This document shows, one piece after another, positions 34,393 through 42,370 of a stretch of 64,000 nt of DNA. The DNA is from Formosa sp030427735 (GTDB lineage Bacteria; Bacteroidota; Bacteroidia; Flavobacteriales; Flavobacteriaceae), in NCBI RefSeq assembly GCF_051200825.1, contig NZ_CP195158.1:434001-498000 (forward strand), given 5' to 3'. The translations under genes and the position numbers were made by a program. Below the pieces are notes generated by a model. The model was given only the letters and a program-made list of their open reading frames with translations. It did no database searches and had not been told where the DNA came from. How positions within the stretch are numbered: the stretch's first letter is position 1; the number at the start of each line of letters is the position of its first letter.

Positions 34393-36966
34393 ATGAAACC
34401 ATTTCTGCTTCTAGTCCTTGTATTATGTTTAAGTTCTTGTAACCAGAACAGAAAAAATGCAACAGAACTAACTTTGGTTAAAGGCGTTTCCGAACAAATG
34501 GCAGTCGTTCGGAAAGCACAGATTAGCGATTTGGTTTACGATCTTAAATTCGATATTCCTAAAACATTGTCCGATAGTATTTCTGCTTCAGAAACTATTT
34601 ATTGTACCATAAATGATAAAAATGCGCCATTAATTATAGATTTTAAAGAAGCTACTCATAAGCTGTTATCGATTTCCGTTAACAATCAGCCTATCGATAT
34701 CGAACATACCAATGGACATATCGTAATTAATCAAAATGATTATAAAATAGGTGAAAACAGTATAGAAATAGCTTTTATAGCTGGAGAATTGTCTTTAAAC
34801 CGAAACGAAGATTACCTCTATACGCTTTTAGTGCCGGACCGAGCCAGTACATTTTTTCCTTGTTTCGATCAGCCCGATTTAAAAGCAGAGTATAATTTAA
34901 AAATTACTGCGCCCAATGTTTGGAAGGTTATGGCAGGAGCACCATTACAACAAGTAGAAACCAAAGGAGATGTTACTGAACATTGGTTTGAAACTTCTGA
35001 TAAAATGAGTACCTATTTATTTTCGTTTGTTGTAGGCGATTTTAAACTTGTGGAAGATGAAGTTGATGGATTAAAAATGCGCATGTTATATCGTGAAACC
35101 GACGAAGACAAAATTCAGGCAAGTGTGCCCGAGATATTTCGTTTGCATCGCGAAGCCATCACGTTTTTAGAGCATTATACAGGGTGCGCTTTTCCATTTA
35201 AAAAAATAGACTTTGCGGCAATACCAGGATTTCAATATGGAGGTATGGAACATGTTGGGGCTATTCAATATCGAGAATCAACTTTGTTTTTAGACGAAAC
35301 AGCTACCGAAAGTCAGCGTTTAAGACGTGGGAAATTAATAGCCCACGAAACAGCACATATGTGGTTTGGAGATTTGGTAACCATGAAATGGTTTAACGAT
35401 GTCTGGTTAAAGGAAGTGTTTGCTAATTTTATGGCCGATAAAATAGCTAACCCTAGTTTTCCAGATATTAACCATAAATTGCAGTTTATGCTAACGCATT
35501 ATCCAAGTGCTTATGGTGTAGATCGTACGGCAGGAAGTAACCCCATTCGTCAACATTTAGATAATTTAAATAATGCAGGTACACTGTATGGAAACATAAT
35601 ATATAACAAAGCACCTATTATGATGCGCCAGTTGGAGGCTTTAATAGGAGAAGAGGCGTTTAAAAAAGGTATTCAGACTTATATAAAGACTTTTGCTAAC
35701 GAAAATGCGGATTGGAATGATTTAATAGAAATTCTAGATGCACAAACAGCGGTCGATGTAAAAACGTGGAGTGATAATTGGGTAAATACACCTGGTCGAG
35801 CTGTGTTTTCAGAAGATATGTATTATGATGAGAATGACGAGTTAACGAATTTCAAATTATCTCAAAAAGCTGAAGCTGGTACAGAAGACCTTTGGGCGCA
35901 AAGTTTCGATATTGGTTTAGTGTACCCTGATTCTGTTCGGGTTGTAAATGTATCGGTATCTGATGCAGATAATCAATTAGATGGCCTTATAGGAACATTA
36001 AAACCACAAGAAGTTTTTTACAATTACAATGGCTTTGGTTATGGTGTGTTTCCTCCGCCAAGAGTGTTAGCGCATATTCTAGAATTGAAAGATGACGTAG
36101 CCAAAGGATATGCTTATATTAATGTTTACGAAAATATACTATTGGGAACTATAGCGCCCTTGCAAGGTTTAAAATTGTTTAAAACAGCAGTGCAGATTGA
36201 AAATAATGAAGCGATAATCAGATTAGTTTCCAGTCAGATTCGAAATCTATTCTGGGGGTATCTCACGCCTGGCGAGAGGACAATTGAAGTTGAACATCTT
36301 GAAAAGGAGCTAAGACAACGTTTAAAACAGGATTTACCAAGTGGTGTTAAAAAGACATTGTTTGGTTTGTACGAAGACATCGCTTACAACCAGGAAGGTA
36401 AAGCCTTTTTATATCGTATTTGGAGTAAAAAACAGAAACTAGATAATTTAAAACTAAACGAAAACGATTATGTAAATTTAGCGGCTAAGTTGGCTATTTA
36501 CGAACATGAGCAGGTTACAGATATTTTAGCACAAACAAAAGCTCAAATTACAAATCCAGATCGCTTACTACGGTTTGAATATTTACAGCCGTCTTTATCG
36601 TACCAAGTTGCAGAGCGCGATTTGTTTTTTGAGAGTTTAAACCAAGAGAAATATAGAGTTAAAGAACAATGGGTTTTAGACGGATTGTCTTATTTAAATC
36701 ACCCTTTGCGTCAAAAGTATTCTCAAAAATATATTAAACCAAGTTTAGAATTGTTAGAAGAGGTGCAATTAACAGGTGATATATTTTTTCCTATAGGTTG
36801 GTTGCAAAGTACTGTAGGGCTCTATAACTCGGAGTATGCGATGCAAGTTGTTGACGAATTTTTAAATGAGCATCCAGATTTTAGCAAGGTTTTAGAGCTA
36901 AAAATATTACAAGCTTCAGACCAAATACATCGGGCACAACGCCTATTTAAATTAAATGAGCAATGA
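34393..36966 (+). CDS. M1 family metallo-aminopeptidase, lipoprotein
   Basis: 857 residues. A signal peptide with lipobox LSSC (Cys about 16) predicts an envelope lipoprotein. 'YGGMEHVGAIQY' (about 285-296) is the GAMEN-type substrate motif in its GGMEH form. The zinc site HExxH is 'IAHETAHMWFGDLV' (about 316-329) with the third ligand Glu in 'WLKEVFANF' (about 341). The long C-terminal helical part is as in family M1. It removes N-terminal residues from peptides outside the cytoplasm. The DUF58 gene overlaps its stop by 4 bp. Confidence 0.92.
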   Translation: MKPFLLLVLVLCLSSCNQNRKNATELTLVKGVSEQMAVVRKAQISDLVYDLKFDIPKTLSDSISASETIYCTINDKNAPLIIDFKEATHKLLSISVNNQPIDIEHTNGHIVINQNDYKIGENSIEIAFIAGELSLNRNEDYLYTLLVPDRASTFFPCFDQPDLKAEYNLKITAPNVWKVMAGAPLQQVETKGDVTEHWFETSDKMSTYLFSFVVGDFKLVEDEVDGLKMRMLYRETDEDKIQASVPEIFRLHREAITFLEHYTGCAFPFKKIDFAAIPGFQYGGMEHVGAIQYRESTLFLDETATESQRLRRGKLIAHETAHMWFGDLVTMKWFNDVWLKEVFANFMADKIANPSFPDINHKLQFMLTHYPSAYGVDRTAGSNPIRQHLDNLNNAGTLYGNIIYNKAPIMMRQLEALIGEEAFKKGIQTYIKTFANENADWNDLIEILDAQTAVDVKTWSDNWVNTPGRAVFSEDMYYDENDELTNFKLSQKAEAGTEDLWAQSFDIGLVYPDSVRVVNVSVSDADNQLDGLIGTLKPQEVFYNYNGFGYGVFPPPRVLAHILELKDDVAKGYAYINVYENILLGTIAPLQGLKLFKTAVQIENNEAIIRLVSSQIRNLFWGYLTPGERTIEVEHLEKELRQRLKQDLPSGVKKTLFGLYEDIAYNQEGKAFLYRIWSKKQKLDNLKLNENDYVNLAAKLAIYEHEQVTDILAQTKAQITNPDRLLRFEYLQPSLSYQVAERDLFFESLNQEKYRVKEQWVLDGLSYLNHPLRQKYSQKYIKPSLELLEEVQLTGDIFFPIGWLQSTVGLYNSEYAMQVVDEFLNEHPDFSKVLELKILQASDQIHRAQRLFKLNEQ

Positions 36967-37892
36967 TTTTAAAAGACGAATTACAACAGGCAGGAGGTTT
37001 TGTTAATTTAGAATTGTTGGCAAAACAGGTGGTCGAAGGTTTTATTGCAGGTATGCATAAGAGTCCGTTTCATGGGTTTTCGGCAGAATTTGCAGAACAT
37101 AAAATCTATAATCAAGGCGAAAGTACAAAACATATCGATTGGAAATTGTTTGCCAAAACCGATAAATTATACACTAAACGCTACGACGAAGAAACCAACT
37201 TACGCTGTCATCTTATTATAGATAATAGCAGTTCTATGCACTATCCGCAATACAAAGATTTCCATATTAATCAATTAAATAAAATAGCCTTTTCAACTTT
37301 GGCTTCAGCATCCATTATGCATGTTTTAAAACGACAGCGCGATGCGGTAGGCTTAAGTGTGTATAGCGATGTTTACGAATATTATGCTCCGGAAAAAGGG
37401 AGTGAGCGCCACCATCACATGCTTTTAAATACCTTGGAAAATGTTGCACAGAGCAAACCCAAACAAAAAACGACAGAGACCTATACTTATTTACATCAAA
37501 TAGCCGAAAAGTTAAAACGGCGTTCTTTAGTGATGTTGTTTACAGATATGTTTCAAGACGTTGTATCTCAAGATGCGCTTTTTGAAGCATTAAGACACTT
37601 AAAATACAACAAACACGAAGTGGTGTTGTTTCATGTGTTTGATAAAGATATAGAACTAAAATTCAATTTTGACAATAATCCAAAACGGTTTGTAGATGTA
37701 GAAAGCGGAGCGTTTATAAATGTGTATGCCGATACGATAAAAACGAATTATGAAACTGCTGTAGGAGATTTTTTTGAAGCTTTAAAATTAAAATGCGCCC
37801 AATATCAAATAAAATATGTAGAAGCAAATATTAATGATAATTTTGATAATGTGCTGACAACCTTTATGATAGAGCGCTCTAAATTTTTGTAG
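36963..37892 (+). CDS. DUF58 domain protein
   Basis: 309 residues. 'HGFSAEFAEHKIYNQGESTKHIDWKLFAKTDKLYTKRYDEE' (about 36-76) is the DUF58 signature with the D-W-K core. A vWA-like region follows with a MIDAS-type 'IIDNSSSMHY' and 'LFTDMFQD'. DUF58 proteins usually work with MoxR ATPases; no MoxR gene is adjacent here. It overlaps the aminopeptidase gene by 4 bp and is the last chromosomal gene before the tRNA-Asp and island. Confidence 0.85.
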   Translation: MILKDELQQAGGFVNLELLAKQVVEGFIAGMHKSPFHGFSAEFAEHKIYNQGESTKHIDWKLFAKTDKLYTKRYDEETNLRCHLIIDNSSSMHYPQYKDFHINQLNKIAFSTLASASIMHVLKRQRDAVGLSVYSDVYEYYAPEKGSERHHHMLLNTLENVAQSKPKQKTTETYTYLHQIAEKLKRRSLVMLFTDMFQDVVSQDALFEALRHLKYNKHEVVLFHVFDKDIELKFNFDNNPKRFVDVESGAFINVYADTIKTNYETAVGDFFEALKLKCAQYQIKYVEANINDNFDNVLTTFMIERSKFL

Positions 37893-37925
37893 TCAAAAAA
37901 TATTTAAAAAAAGTCAAAAAAAGTT

Positions 37926-37955
37926 TTGTGTAATTCAAAAAGGGGTGTATATTTG
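37926..37955 (+). promoter_or_regulatory. Promoter of tRNA-Asp
   Basis: TTG at 37926-37928, 19 bp, TATATTTG at 37948-37955 followed by C. This is the clearest consensus promoter in the window. Confidence 0.85.
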
Positions 37956-37973
37956 CACTCGCAATAACGCAAC

Positions 37974-38047
37974 GGTCTGGTAGTTCAGCTGGTTAGAATA
38001 TCTGCCTGTCACGCAGGGGGTCGCGGGTTCGAATCCCGTCCAGACCG
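37974..38047 (+). tRNA. tRNA-Asp (GTC)
   Basis: 74 nt. The acceptor stem GGTCTGG pairs with CCAGACC, discriminator G, D-arm GTTC/GAAT, anticodon loop CTGTCAC (GTC), T-arm GCGGG-TTCGAAT-CCCGT. CCA is not encoded. The 3' part, from the T-loop on, is duplicated at 52346, so this gene is the attachment site of the island and stays whole after insertion. Confidence 0.97.
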
Positions 38048-38208
38048 CAAAATTGCAAAAAGCTCCAAAAACTTGGAGCTTTTTTTTGCACATAATTTTA
38101 GTTGTGTTGTTTAGATAAACCTTGTGTTTATCTACGGTTTAAGTTGTTAAACCAATGAAAGGCTTTCCTTTTTTCAAACTTTGAAAATTGGGATGCTTTT
38201 TTGTTTTA
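38032..38208. repeat. Left end repeat of the island (attL side)
   Basis: 177 bp identical to 52346-52522. It begins at AATCCCGTC in the tRNA T-loop and includes the tRNA 3' end, the terminator and about 120 bp more. The offset is a constant 14,314 bp. Identity stops at both ends: G versus T before, A versus T after. Confidence 0.95.
38061..38087 (+). terminator. Terminator of tRNA-Asp
   Basis: AGCTCCA, 6-nt loop, TGGAGCT, then a T-run. The same hairpin is present at 52375-52401 in the second repeat copy. Confidence 0.9.
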
Positions 38209-38236
38209 AGGCGGTTTGTGTGTAAAAAAGGTCTAT

Positions 38237-38323
38237 AAAAAGGTAACCGTCCAAAATTAAAAAGGTAACCATTTTAAATTCTTATCTAATTGTGTACCAA
38301 TTGTTAAACGTTAACGCAATTGG
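38237..38323. repeat. Candidate integrase arm sites at the left end
   Basis: AAAAAGGTAACC occurs twice in direct orientation (38237-38248 and 38259-38270, 22 bp apart). CTAATTGTGTACC at 38286-38298 has its exact reverse complement near the other end (52270-52282). CCAATTG/CAATTGG arms (about 38297-38323) frame a GTTAAACGTTAAC near-palindrome just ahead of the integrase ATG. Confidence 0.6.
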
Positions 38324-38325
38324 AT

Positions 38326-39540
38326 ATGAACAAAAAGTCATTAAGTATTCGTTTTATACTTTATAAAACGAAAATCAATCAAAAAGGGGAAGCACCGTTA
38401 TATTGTAGAATAACACTTGAGGGTGTTAGGCGTCAGTTTTCTACTGGAAAATTCGTCCTTGAAAGCCATTGGGATTCAAAAAGGCAGCAATTAATTAAGG
38501 GAGGTTCTTTAGAGAAGAAAAATATTAATTCGGAACTTGAGCTGATAATTCAGAAATTCAATAAAATATATTTAGAGTTAAGAATTCAAGAAGATAATTT
38601 CAATATCTCTGATGTATGGAGAAGGTATTTTGGAGATAAAGACAAGGAGGAGTTTGGAATATTAGAAGTATATAATCTTCACAGTAGCAGGCTTAAAAAG
38701 CTTGTAGATACAGAAATAAAACAGGTTACCTATTCTAAATATCTTGAGTCGGGAGAGCATTTAAAGGTCTATATACGAGATAAATTTAAAGCTTCCGATA
38801 TACCAATAATGAATATGAAAACTAATTTTATAAATGACTTTGAATATTTTTTAAAGACAAAACGTAAATTTAAACAAAGTACCATAAATAAAATTATTCA
38901 GCGTTTTAGAAGGTCTGTAAGATATGCCGTTTCCGAAGGTTATTTAAATAGGGATCCATTTATGCTGTATAAATCAAAAAGGGTTAAGAGTAAAGTGGTA
39001 TTTCTATCTAATGATCAATTGGCTTTACTTGAATCAAAGACTTTTACAATTTCTAGAATACAGAAAATTAAAGATATGTTTGTTTTTTGTTGTTATACAG
39101 GTTTAGGATTTAAAGAAATGTCAAGTTTAAAGAAAAGTCAAATTGTCAAATCTTTTGATGGTAATTTATGGATTAGGATACATCGAAATAAAACAGATAG
39201 AGACTATAGTATACCTTTATTGCCGCAAGCATATAAAATATTGTGCATGTATGCTAATGAAGATTCAGGTTATGTGTTTCCTAGTATTTCGAATGCAAAT
39301 TTTAATGCTTATTTAAAAGAAATTGCAGCTATTATAAAGCTCGATTTTAATTTAACTCATCATGTTGCTAGAAAAACTTTTGCGTCTACTGTATTGCTTT
39401 ATAACAACGTTCCTATGGAAATTGTTTCTGAGCTTTTAGGGCATTCAAGTATTAAAGTAACACAAGAAAGTTATGCGAAGGTGGTTCAGAGTAGAGTAAG
39501 TGAGGAGATGGTAAAGTTGCAAAATAAACTAACAAATTAA
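38326..39540 (+). CDS. Tyrosine recombinase / site-specific integrase
   Basis: 404 residues from the ATG at 38326 (MNKKSLSIRF); a TTG two codons earlier is possible. The N-terminus ('SLSIRFILYKTKINQKGEAPLYCRITLEGVRRQFSTGKFV') is the Bacteroidota arm-binding domain, then a SAM-like core-binding domain (about 100-205). The catalytic domain shows the beta-hairpin Lys ('HRNKTDRDYSIPLL'), H-x-x-R in 'LTHHVARKTFAS' (about 343-354), 'LGHSSIKVT', and the nucleophile Tyr in 'QESYAKVV' (about 382). The first Arg is missing ('CYTGLGFKEMSSL'), as in IntDOT-type enzymes. It catalyses insertion at tRNA-Asp. Confidence 0.9.
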   Translation: MNKKSLSIRFILYKTKINQKGEAPLYCRITLEGVRRQFSTGKFVLESHWDSKRQQLIKGGSLEKKNINSELELIIQKFNKIYLELRIQEDNFNISDVWRRYFGDKDKEEFGILEVYNLHSSRLKKLVDTEIKQVTYSKYLESGEHLKVYIRDKFKASDIPIMNMKTNFINDFEYFLKTKRKFKQSTINKIIQRFRRSVRYAVSEGYLNRDPFMLYKSKRVKSKVVFLSNDQLALLESKTFTISRIQKIKDMFVFCCYTGLGFKEMSSLKKSQIVKSFDGNLWIRIHRNKTDRDYSIPLLPQAYKILCMYANEDSGYVFPSISNANFNAYLKEIAAIIKLDFNLTHHVARKTFASTVLLYNNVPMEIVSELLGHSSIKVTQESYAKVVQSRVSEEMVKLQNKLTN

Positions 39541-39541
39541 T

Positions 39542-39766
39542 CTAGAACTCAAAAAGTTCCTTAATACCAATCTTTAATACTTTAGAAATTTTATAGACAT
39601 TACTAATCGAGGTGTTAATTACGCCTCTTTCAATTCTACTAATTTGTGAAATTTCAATATTTAAATCAATAGCAAGTTTAGCTTGGGTAAAACCTTTTTC
39701 TTTTCTAAGCTTTCTTAGGTTTTTACCAAATGCAATTAAATATTCATTTTCATTATTAATCTCCAC
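39542..39766 (-). CDS. XRE-family transcriptional regulator
   Basis: 74 residues, one helix-turn-helix domain: 'FGKNLRKLRKEKGFTQAKLAIDLNIEISQISRIERGVINTSISNVYKIS'. The start is a GTG at 39766; no in-frame ATG is available ahead of the domain. It is convergent with the integrase (stop codons 1 bp apart) and divergent from the lipoprotein gene, with a palindromic operator in the 95-bp gap. It probably controls itself and the genes to its right, and is a natural candidate for the island's regulator. Confidence 0.88.
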   Translation of the reverse strand: MEINNENEYLIAFGKNLRKLRKEKGFTQAKLAIDLNIEISQISRIERGVINTSISNVYKISKVLKIGIKELFEF

Positions 39767-39797
39767 AATGTAAAATTCGTGGAGAAAAAGGGTTTTG

Positions 39798-39819
39798 ATA
39801 TAGGCACATTTGCCTATAT
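39798..39819. promoter_or_regulatory. Palindromic operator between XRE gene and lipoprotein gene
   Basis: ATATAGGCA, 4-nt spacer, TGCCTATAT: a perfect 9-bp inverted repeat in the divergent promoter region. It is the expected size and place for the XRE protein's dimer site. Confidence 0.65.
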
Positions 39820-39861
39820 TGTAAGCTTGAAATATTATTAATCAATTTAAATTAACCAATC

Positions 39862-40365
39862 ATGAAGAAAATTAATTTTATGTCCCTTTGCCTAATAGTT
39901 TGTTTAATCTTTTTAAGTTGTTCATCTGATTCTGGAGATGAAAATACAGAAGTCAAAGAGTCTTCTTATGAAGAAATGATAATTGGAAAATGGGTTGTTG
40001 AATATCAGTGGGAGGGAGAACCAAAAGATAATTATGAAGAATATGTGAACATGCCGCAATTAGACCCAGAGAATACTAGCAATTATACAGATAATTATGA
40101 TGAGAATGATGCTGATACTTACACTACATTTTTATATAGAACAGATGGAACGGTATATATAGAAGAGTGGGGAGAGTCTTATACAAAGGAGTATTATGTT
40201 GAAGGTAATAGAATATATTTTTCTCGTACAGGAGATAGTGGAGACTGGAAATACTATAAAATATTCGATTTTAAAAAGAATTATTTAGTGGCGAGAAAGT
40301 TATGCAAAGATGAATCTTGTGAAGGAGAGACCGTTGAGGTTAGATATTACAGAAAAATAAATTAA
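39862..40365 (+). CDS. Island lipoprotein of unknown function
   Basis: 167 residues. The signal peptide ends in lipobox FLSC (Cys about 20), followed by a Ser/Asp/Glu-rich linker. The body starts 'IIGKWVVEYQWEG', a lipocalin-like first strand, and has an acidic insert ('NTSNYTDNYDENDADTYT'), 'FLYRTDGTVYIEEWGESYTKEYYVEGNRIYF', and a Cys pair in 'LCKDESCEGE'. The look is that of a small lipocalin-like beta barrel. It is downstream of the XRE operator. No function is recognised. Confidence 0.65.
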   Translation: MKKINFMSLCLIVCLIFLSCSSDSGDENTEVKESSYEEMIIGKWVVEYQWEGEPKDNYEEYVNMPQLDPENTSNYTDNYDENDADTYTTFLYRTDGTVYIEEWGESYTKEYYVEGNRIYFSRTGDSGDWKYYKIFDFKKNYLVARKLCKDESCEGETVEVRYYRKIN

Positions 40366-40386
40366 TAATTTAAAAGAAAATAATAT

Positions 40387-40929
40387 ATGGTGTTTTTAAT
40401 AATTATAGGAATTGTAATTGTATTATTTGCTCTTGGTGTTTTTGATTCGAAATCAGAAACAGAGGGCAAAAGTTCTCCAGATGTTAATCCTTGGAAGTAT
40501 AATAAAACTACTGCTCAATTGTATTTTGATATATATGTAAGTGAGCCGATAAATGGAAATTACTTTATTTTAAAAATTGGTAAAAATAATTTTGCTGCAT
40601 TAGATGTTTTTGACTATCACCCTGAAAAGAGTGAAAAAAATGAATTATTGTTGGAGATGGATAGTAGGCTTTATAGAGCCCCTGAAAGATACTTGTCTAC
40701 AAAGTTGGGAATATGTATGATTAAATCAAAATCTGTTAAATTGTACTTTGCGGATAAATCATTATATCATAATGGCATAGAAAACCCACCATTTGAATAC
40801 ATGTCTTTAGAAGGAAGTTTAAGAGATAAAACATTGATTCTAGATGTTAAAAGACGTTATCATGATCAAGTGTCAAAGTCCTCAAAAATCGAAACTATAA
40901 AAGAAAATGTTCAATTTAGCCAATTATAA
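40387..40929 (+). CDS. Single-pass membrane protein of unknown function
   Basis: 180 residues. One N-terminal membrane helix (about 2-18) and then a soluble domain of about 155 residues with alternating beta strands ('AQLYFDIYVSEPINGNYFILKIGKNNFAALDVF', 'KSVKLYFADKSLYHNGI', 'MSLEGSLRDKTLILDVKRRYH'). It has no Cys motif or catalytic signature that I recognise. It is 21 bp after the lipoprotein gene, so the two are probably expressed together as island cargo. Confidence 0.55.
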   Translation: MVFLIIIGIVIVLFALGVFDSKSETEGKSSPDVNPWKYNKTTAQLYFDIYVSEPINGNYFILKIGKNNFAALDVFDYHPEKSEKNELLLEMDSRLYRAPERYLSTKLGICMIKSKSVKLYFADKSLYHNGIENPPFEYMSLEGSLRDKTLILDVKRRYHDQVSKSSKIETIKENVQFSQL

Positions 40930-41062
40930 TAGTTTTACTAAAAGAGATTATAAATTTTTAATCCCCTCTACAAGAACCGAATTATCCACACATCAACCCC
41001 CCAGGCTTTGTAAATTGGCGGGTATCCCCCCGTCCTTTTTGTATAATTAAAAATTTTAAAAG
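40930..41062. other. Gap with DnaA-box match and GC-rich hairpin
   Basis: TTATCCACA at 40982-40990 is a perfect consensus DnaA box. A C-rich stretch and a CGGG/CCCG hairpin (about 41019-41033) followed by CTTTTT come next. It could be a terminator, an origin or a transfer site; a single DnaA box is weak evidence. Confidence 0.35.
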
Positions 41063-41410
41063 ATGGTTACAATTAAAAATTACAAAGCAGTTAAAAATAA
41101 AAGCGGAGAACAGTTCTTTCTGCTTGTTGTTGAAGGTGGTGTAGAGCCTGTAAAAAGTACTAAAACAGGTAGATTGTATTTTACAACACGTACAGCTACA
41201 GTGCCAACAACTTTTGATGAATCGACCTGTAAAAGTGTTATCGGAACAACCTTCGACGGTCAGATTAAAAAGGTGGCTTGCGAGCCTTACAAATACGTTG
41301 TGGAGGCTACGGGAGAGGAAATCGAGCTAAGTCATCGTTGGGAGTATATAGACGAAAGTCTGGAAGTATTGAATAATCATGTCATTCAAGAAAACGGATT
41401 AATAAATTAA
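41063..41410 (+). CDS. Hypothetical protein of the recombination cassette
   Basis: 115 residues, mostly beta strands: 'TIKNYKAVKNKSGEQFFLLVVEGGVEPVKS', 'RLYFTTRTATVPTTFDE', 'DGQIKKVACEPYKYVVEATGEEIELSHRWEYID'. The strand pattern could fit an OB-type fold like a single-stranded DNA-binding protein, but I see no certain motif. Its place directly ahead of a Sak4-like ATPase supports a DNA-related role. A terminator hairpin follows. Confidence 0.6.
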   Translation: MVTIKNYKAVKNKSGEQFFLLVVEGGVEPVKSTKTGRLYFTTRTATVPTTFDESTCKSVIGTTFDGQIKKVACEPYKYVVEATGEEIELSHRWEYIDESLEVLNNHVIQENGLIN

Positions 41411-41435
41411 CTAAAATAGTAAAACGCATATTAGG

Positions 41436-41465
41436 AAGAGCTTCAAATACGGAGCTCTTTTTTTA
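41436..41465 (+). terminator. Intrinsic terminator inside the island
   Basis: AAGAGCT, loop, AGCTCTT then a run of T. It separates the 115-aa gene from the ATPase gene. Confidence 0.85.
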
Positions 41466-41505
41466 TGCCTAAAAGTCAAGTTTAATATCTTAAAAATCAA
41501 AACAA

Positions 41506-42369
41506 ATGAAATTAAAAGTAGCAAAAAGAGAGCAAGTAAAACTAAGGATAGGTTTTAGTGGTGCCAGCGGTTTCGGAAAAACTTATTCGGCGTTATTGTT
41601 AGCCTTTGGTATTACCAACGATTGGAGTAAAGTGGCTATTATAGATACAGAGAATAACAGTGCAAATTTGTACGCTAATCTGGGCGGTTTTAATGTATTG
41701 CAACTTCAGGAGCCGTATAGTCCAGAACGTTATATGGAAGCCTTAAATGCCTGTGAAAATGCAGGGATGGAGGTGGTGATAATCGATAGTGTATCCAAAG
41801 AATGGGTAGGTACAGGAGGTTGTTTACAAATACACGAAAGGCTTGGAGGTCGTTTTCAGGATTGGGCACGTGTAACACCTCGTCATCAATCGTTTATAGA
41901 CGCTATTTTAAAGTCAACTTGTCATGTTATTACAACAACCAGACGTAAGATAGACTATTCTATGGATGTTGGTTCTAACGGAAAAACTAAGGTAGTAAAA
42001 CATGGTACTAAACAAATTATGCGTGATGGTTTTGAATACGAGCTTACCGTAAATTTTGAATTAATTAATGATAAGCATATGGCAATTTCCAGTAAGGATA
42101 GAACGGGTTTGTTTACAGGTAAGCCTGAGTTTATAATCAATGCCGCCACAGGTAAAAAATTAAAAGCATGGTGCGAGTTAGACGACCTTATTTCTAAGGC
42201 TCGAACAGAAGTGGAAAGTTGTGAAACTGTTGAAGGTCTAAGGCACTTATATCAAAAATATATCTCAATCAAGGAGTCTTTACATGCAGATATTATTAAG
42301 CGTAAATCTGAAATAGAAAATGTAAGCGCTCATGTTATTCCTTCTAATCAAATTTTAAACAATAAATAA
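41506..42369 (+). CDS. Sak4/RecA-like phage-type AAA ATPase
   Basis: 287 residues. Walker A 'GFSGASGFGKTYSALLLA' (Lys 25) and Walker B 'GMEVVIIDSVSKEW' (about 86-99) are clear, with 'VIDTENNSANLYAN'-type sequence between them and 'HVITTTRRKIDYSM' after. This is the layout of short RecA-core ATPases of phages and mobile elements (AAA_24/Sak4 type) that aid annealing or recombination of DNA ends. The DUF3871 gene starts one base after its stop, so they form a unit. Confidence 0.78.
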   Translation: MKLKVAKREQVKLRIGFSGASGFGKTYSALLLAFGITNDWSKVAIIDTENNSANLYANLGGFNVLQLQEPYSPERYMEALNACENAGMEVVIIDSVSKEWVGTGGCLQIHERLGGRFQDWARVTPRHQSFIDAILKSTCHVITTTRRKIDYSMDVGSNGKTKVVKHGTKQIMRDGFEYELTVNFELINDKHMAISSKDRTGLFTGKPEFIINAATGKKLKAWCELDDLISKARTEVESCETVEGLRHLYQKYISIKESLHADIIKRKSEIENVSAHVIPSNQILNNK

Positions 42370-42370
42370 T

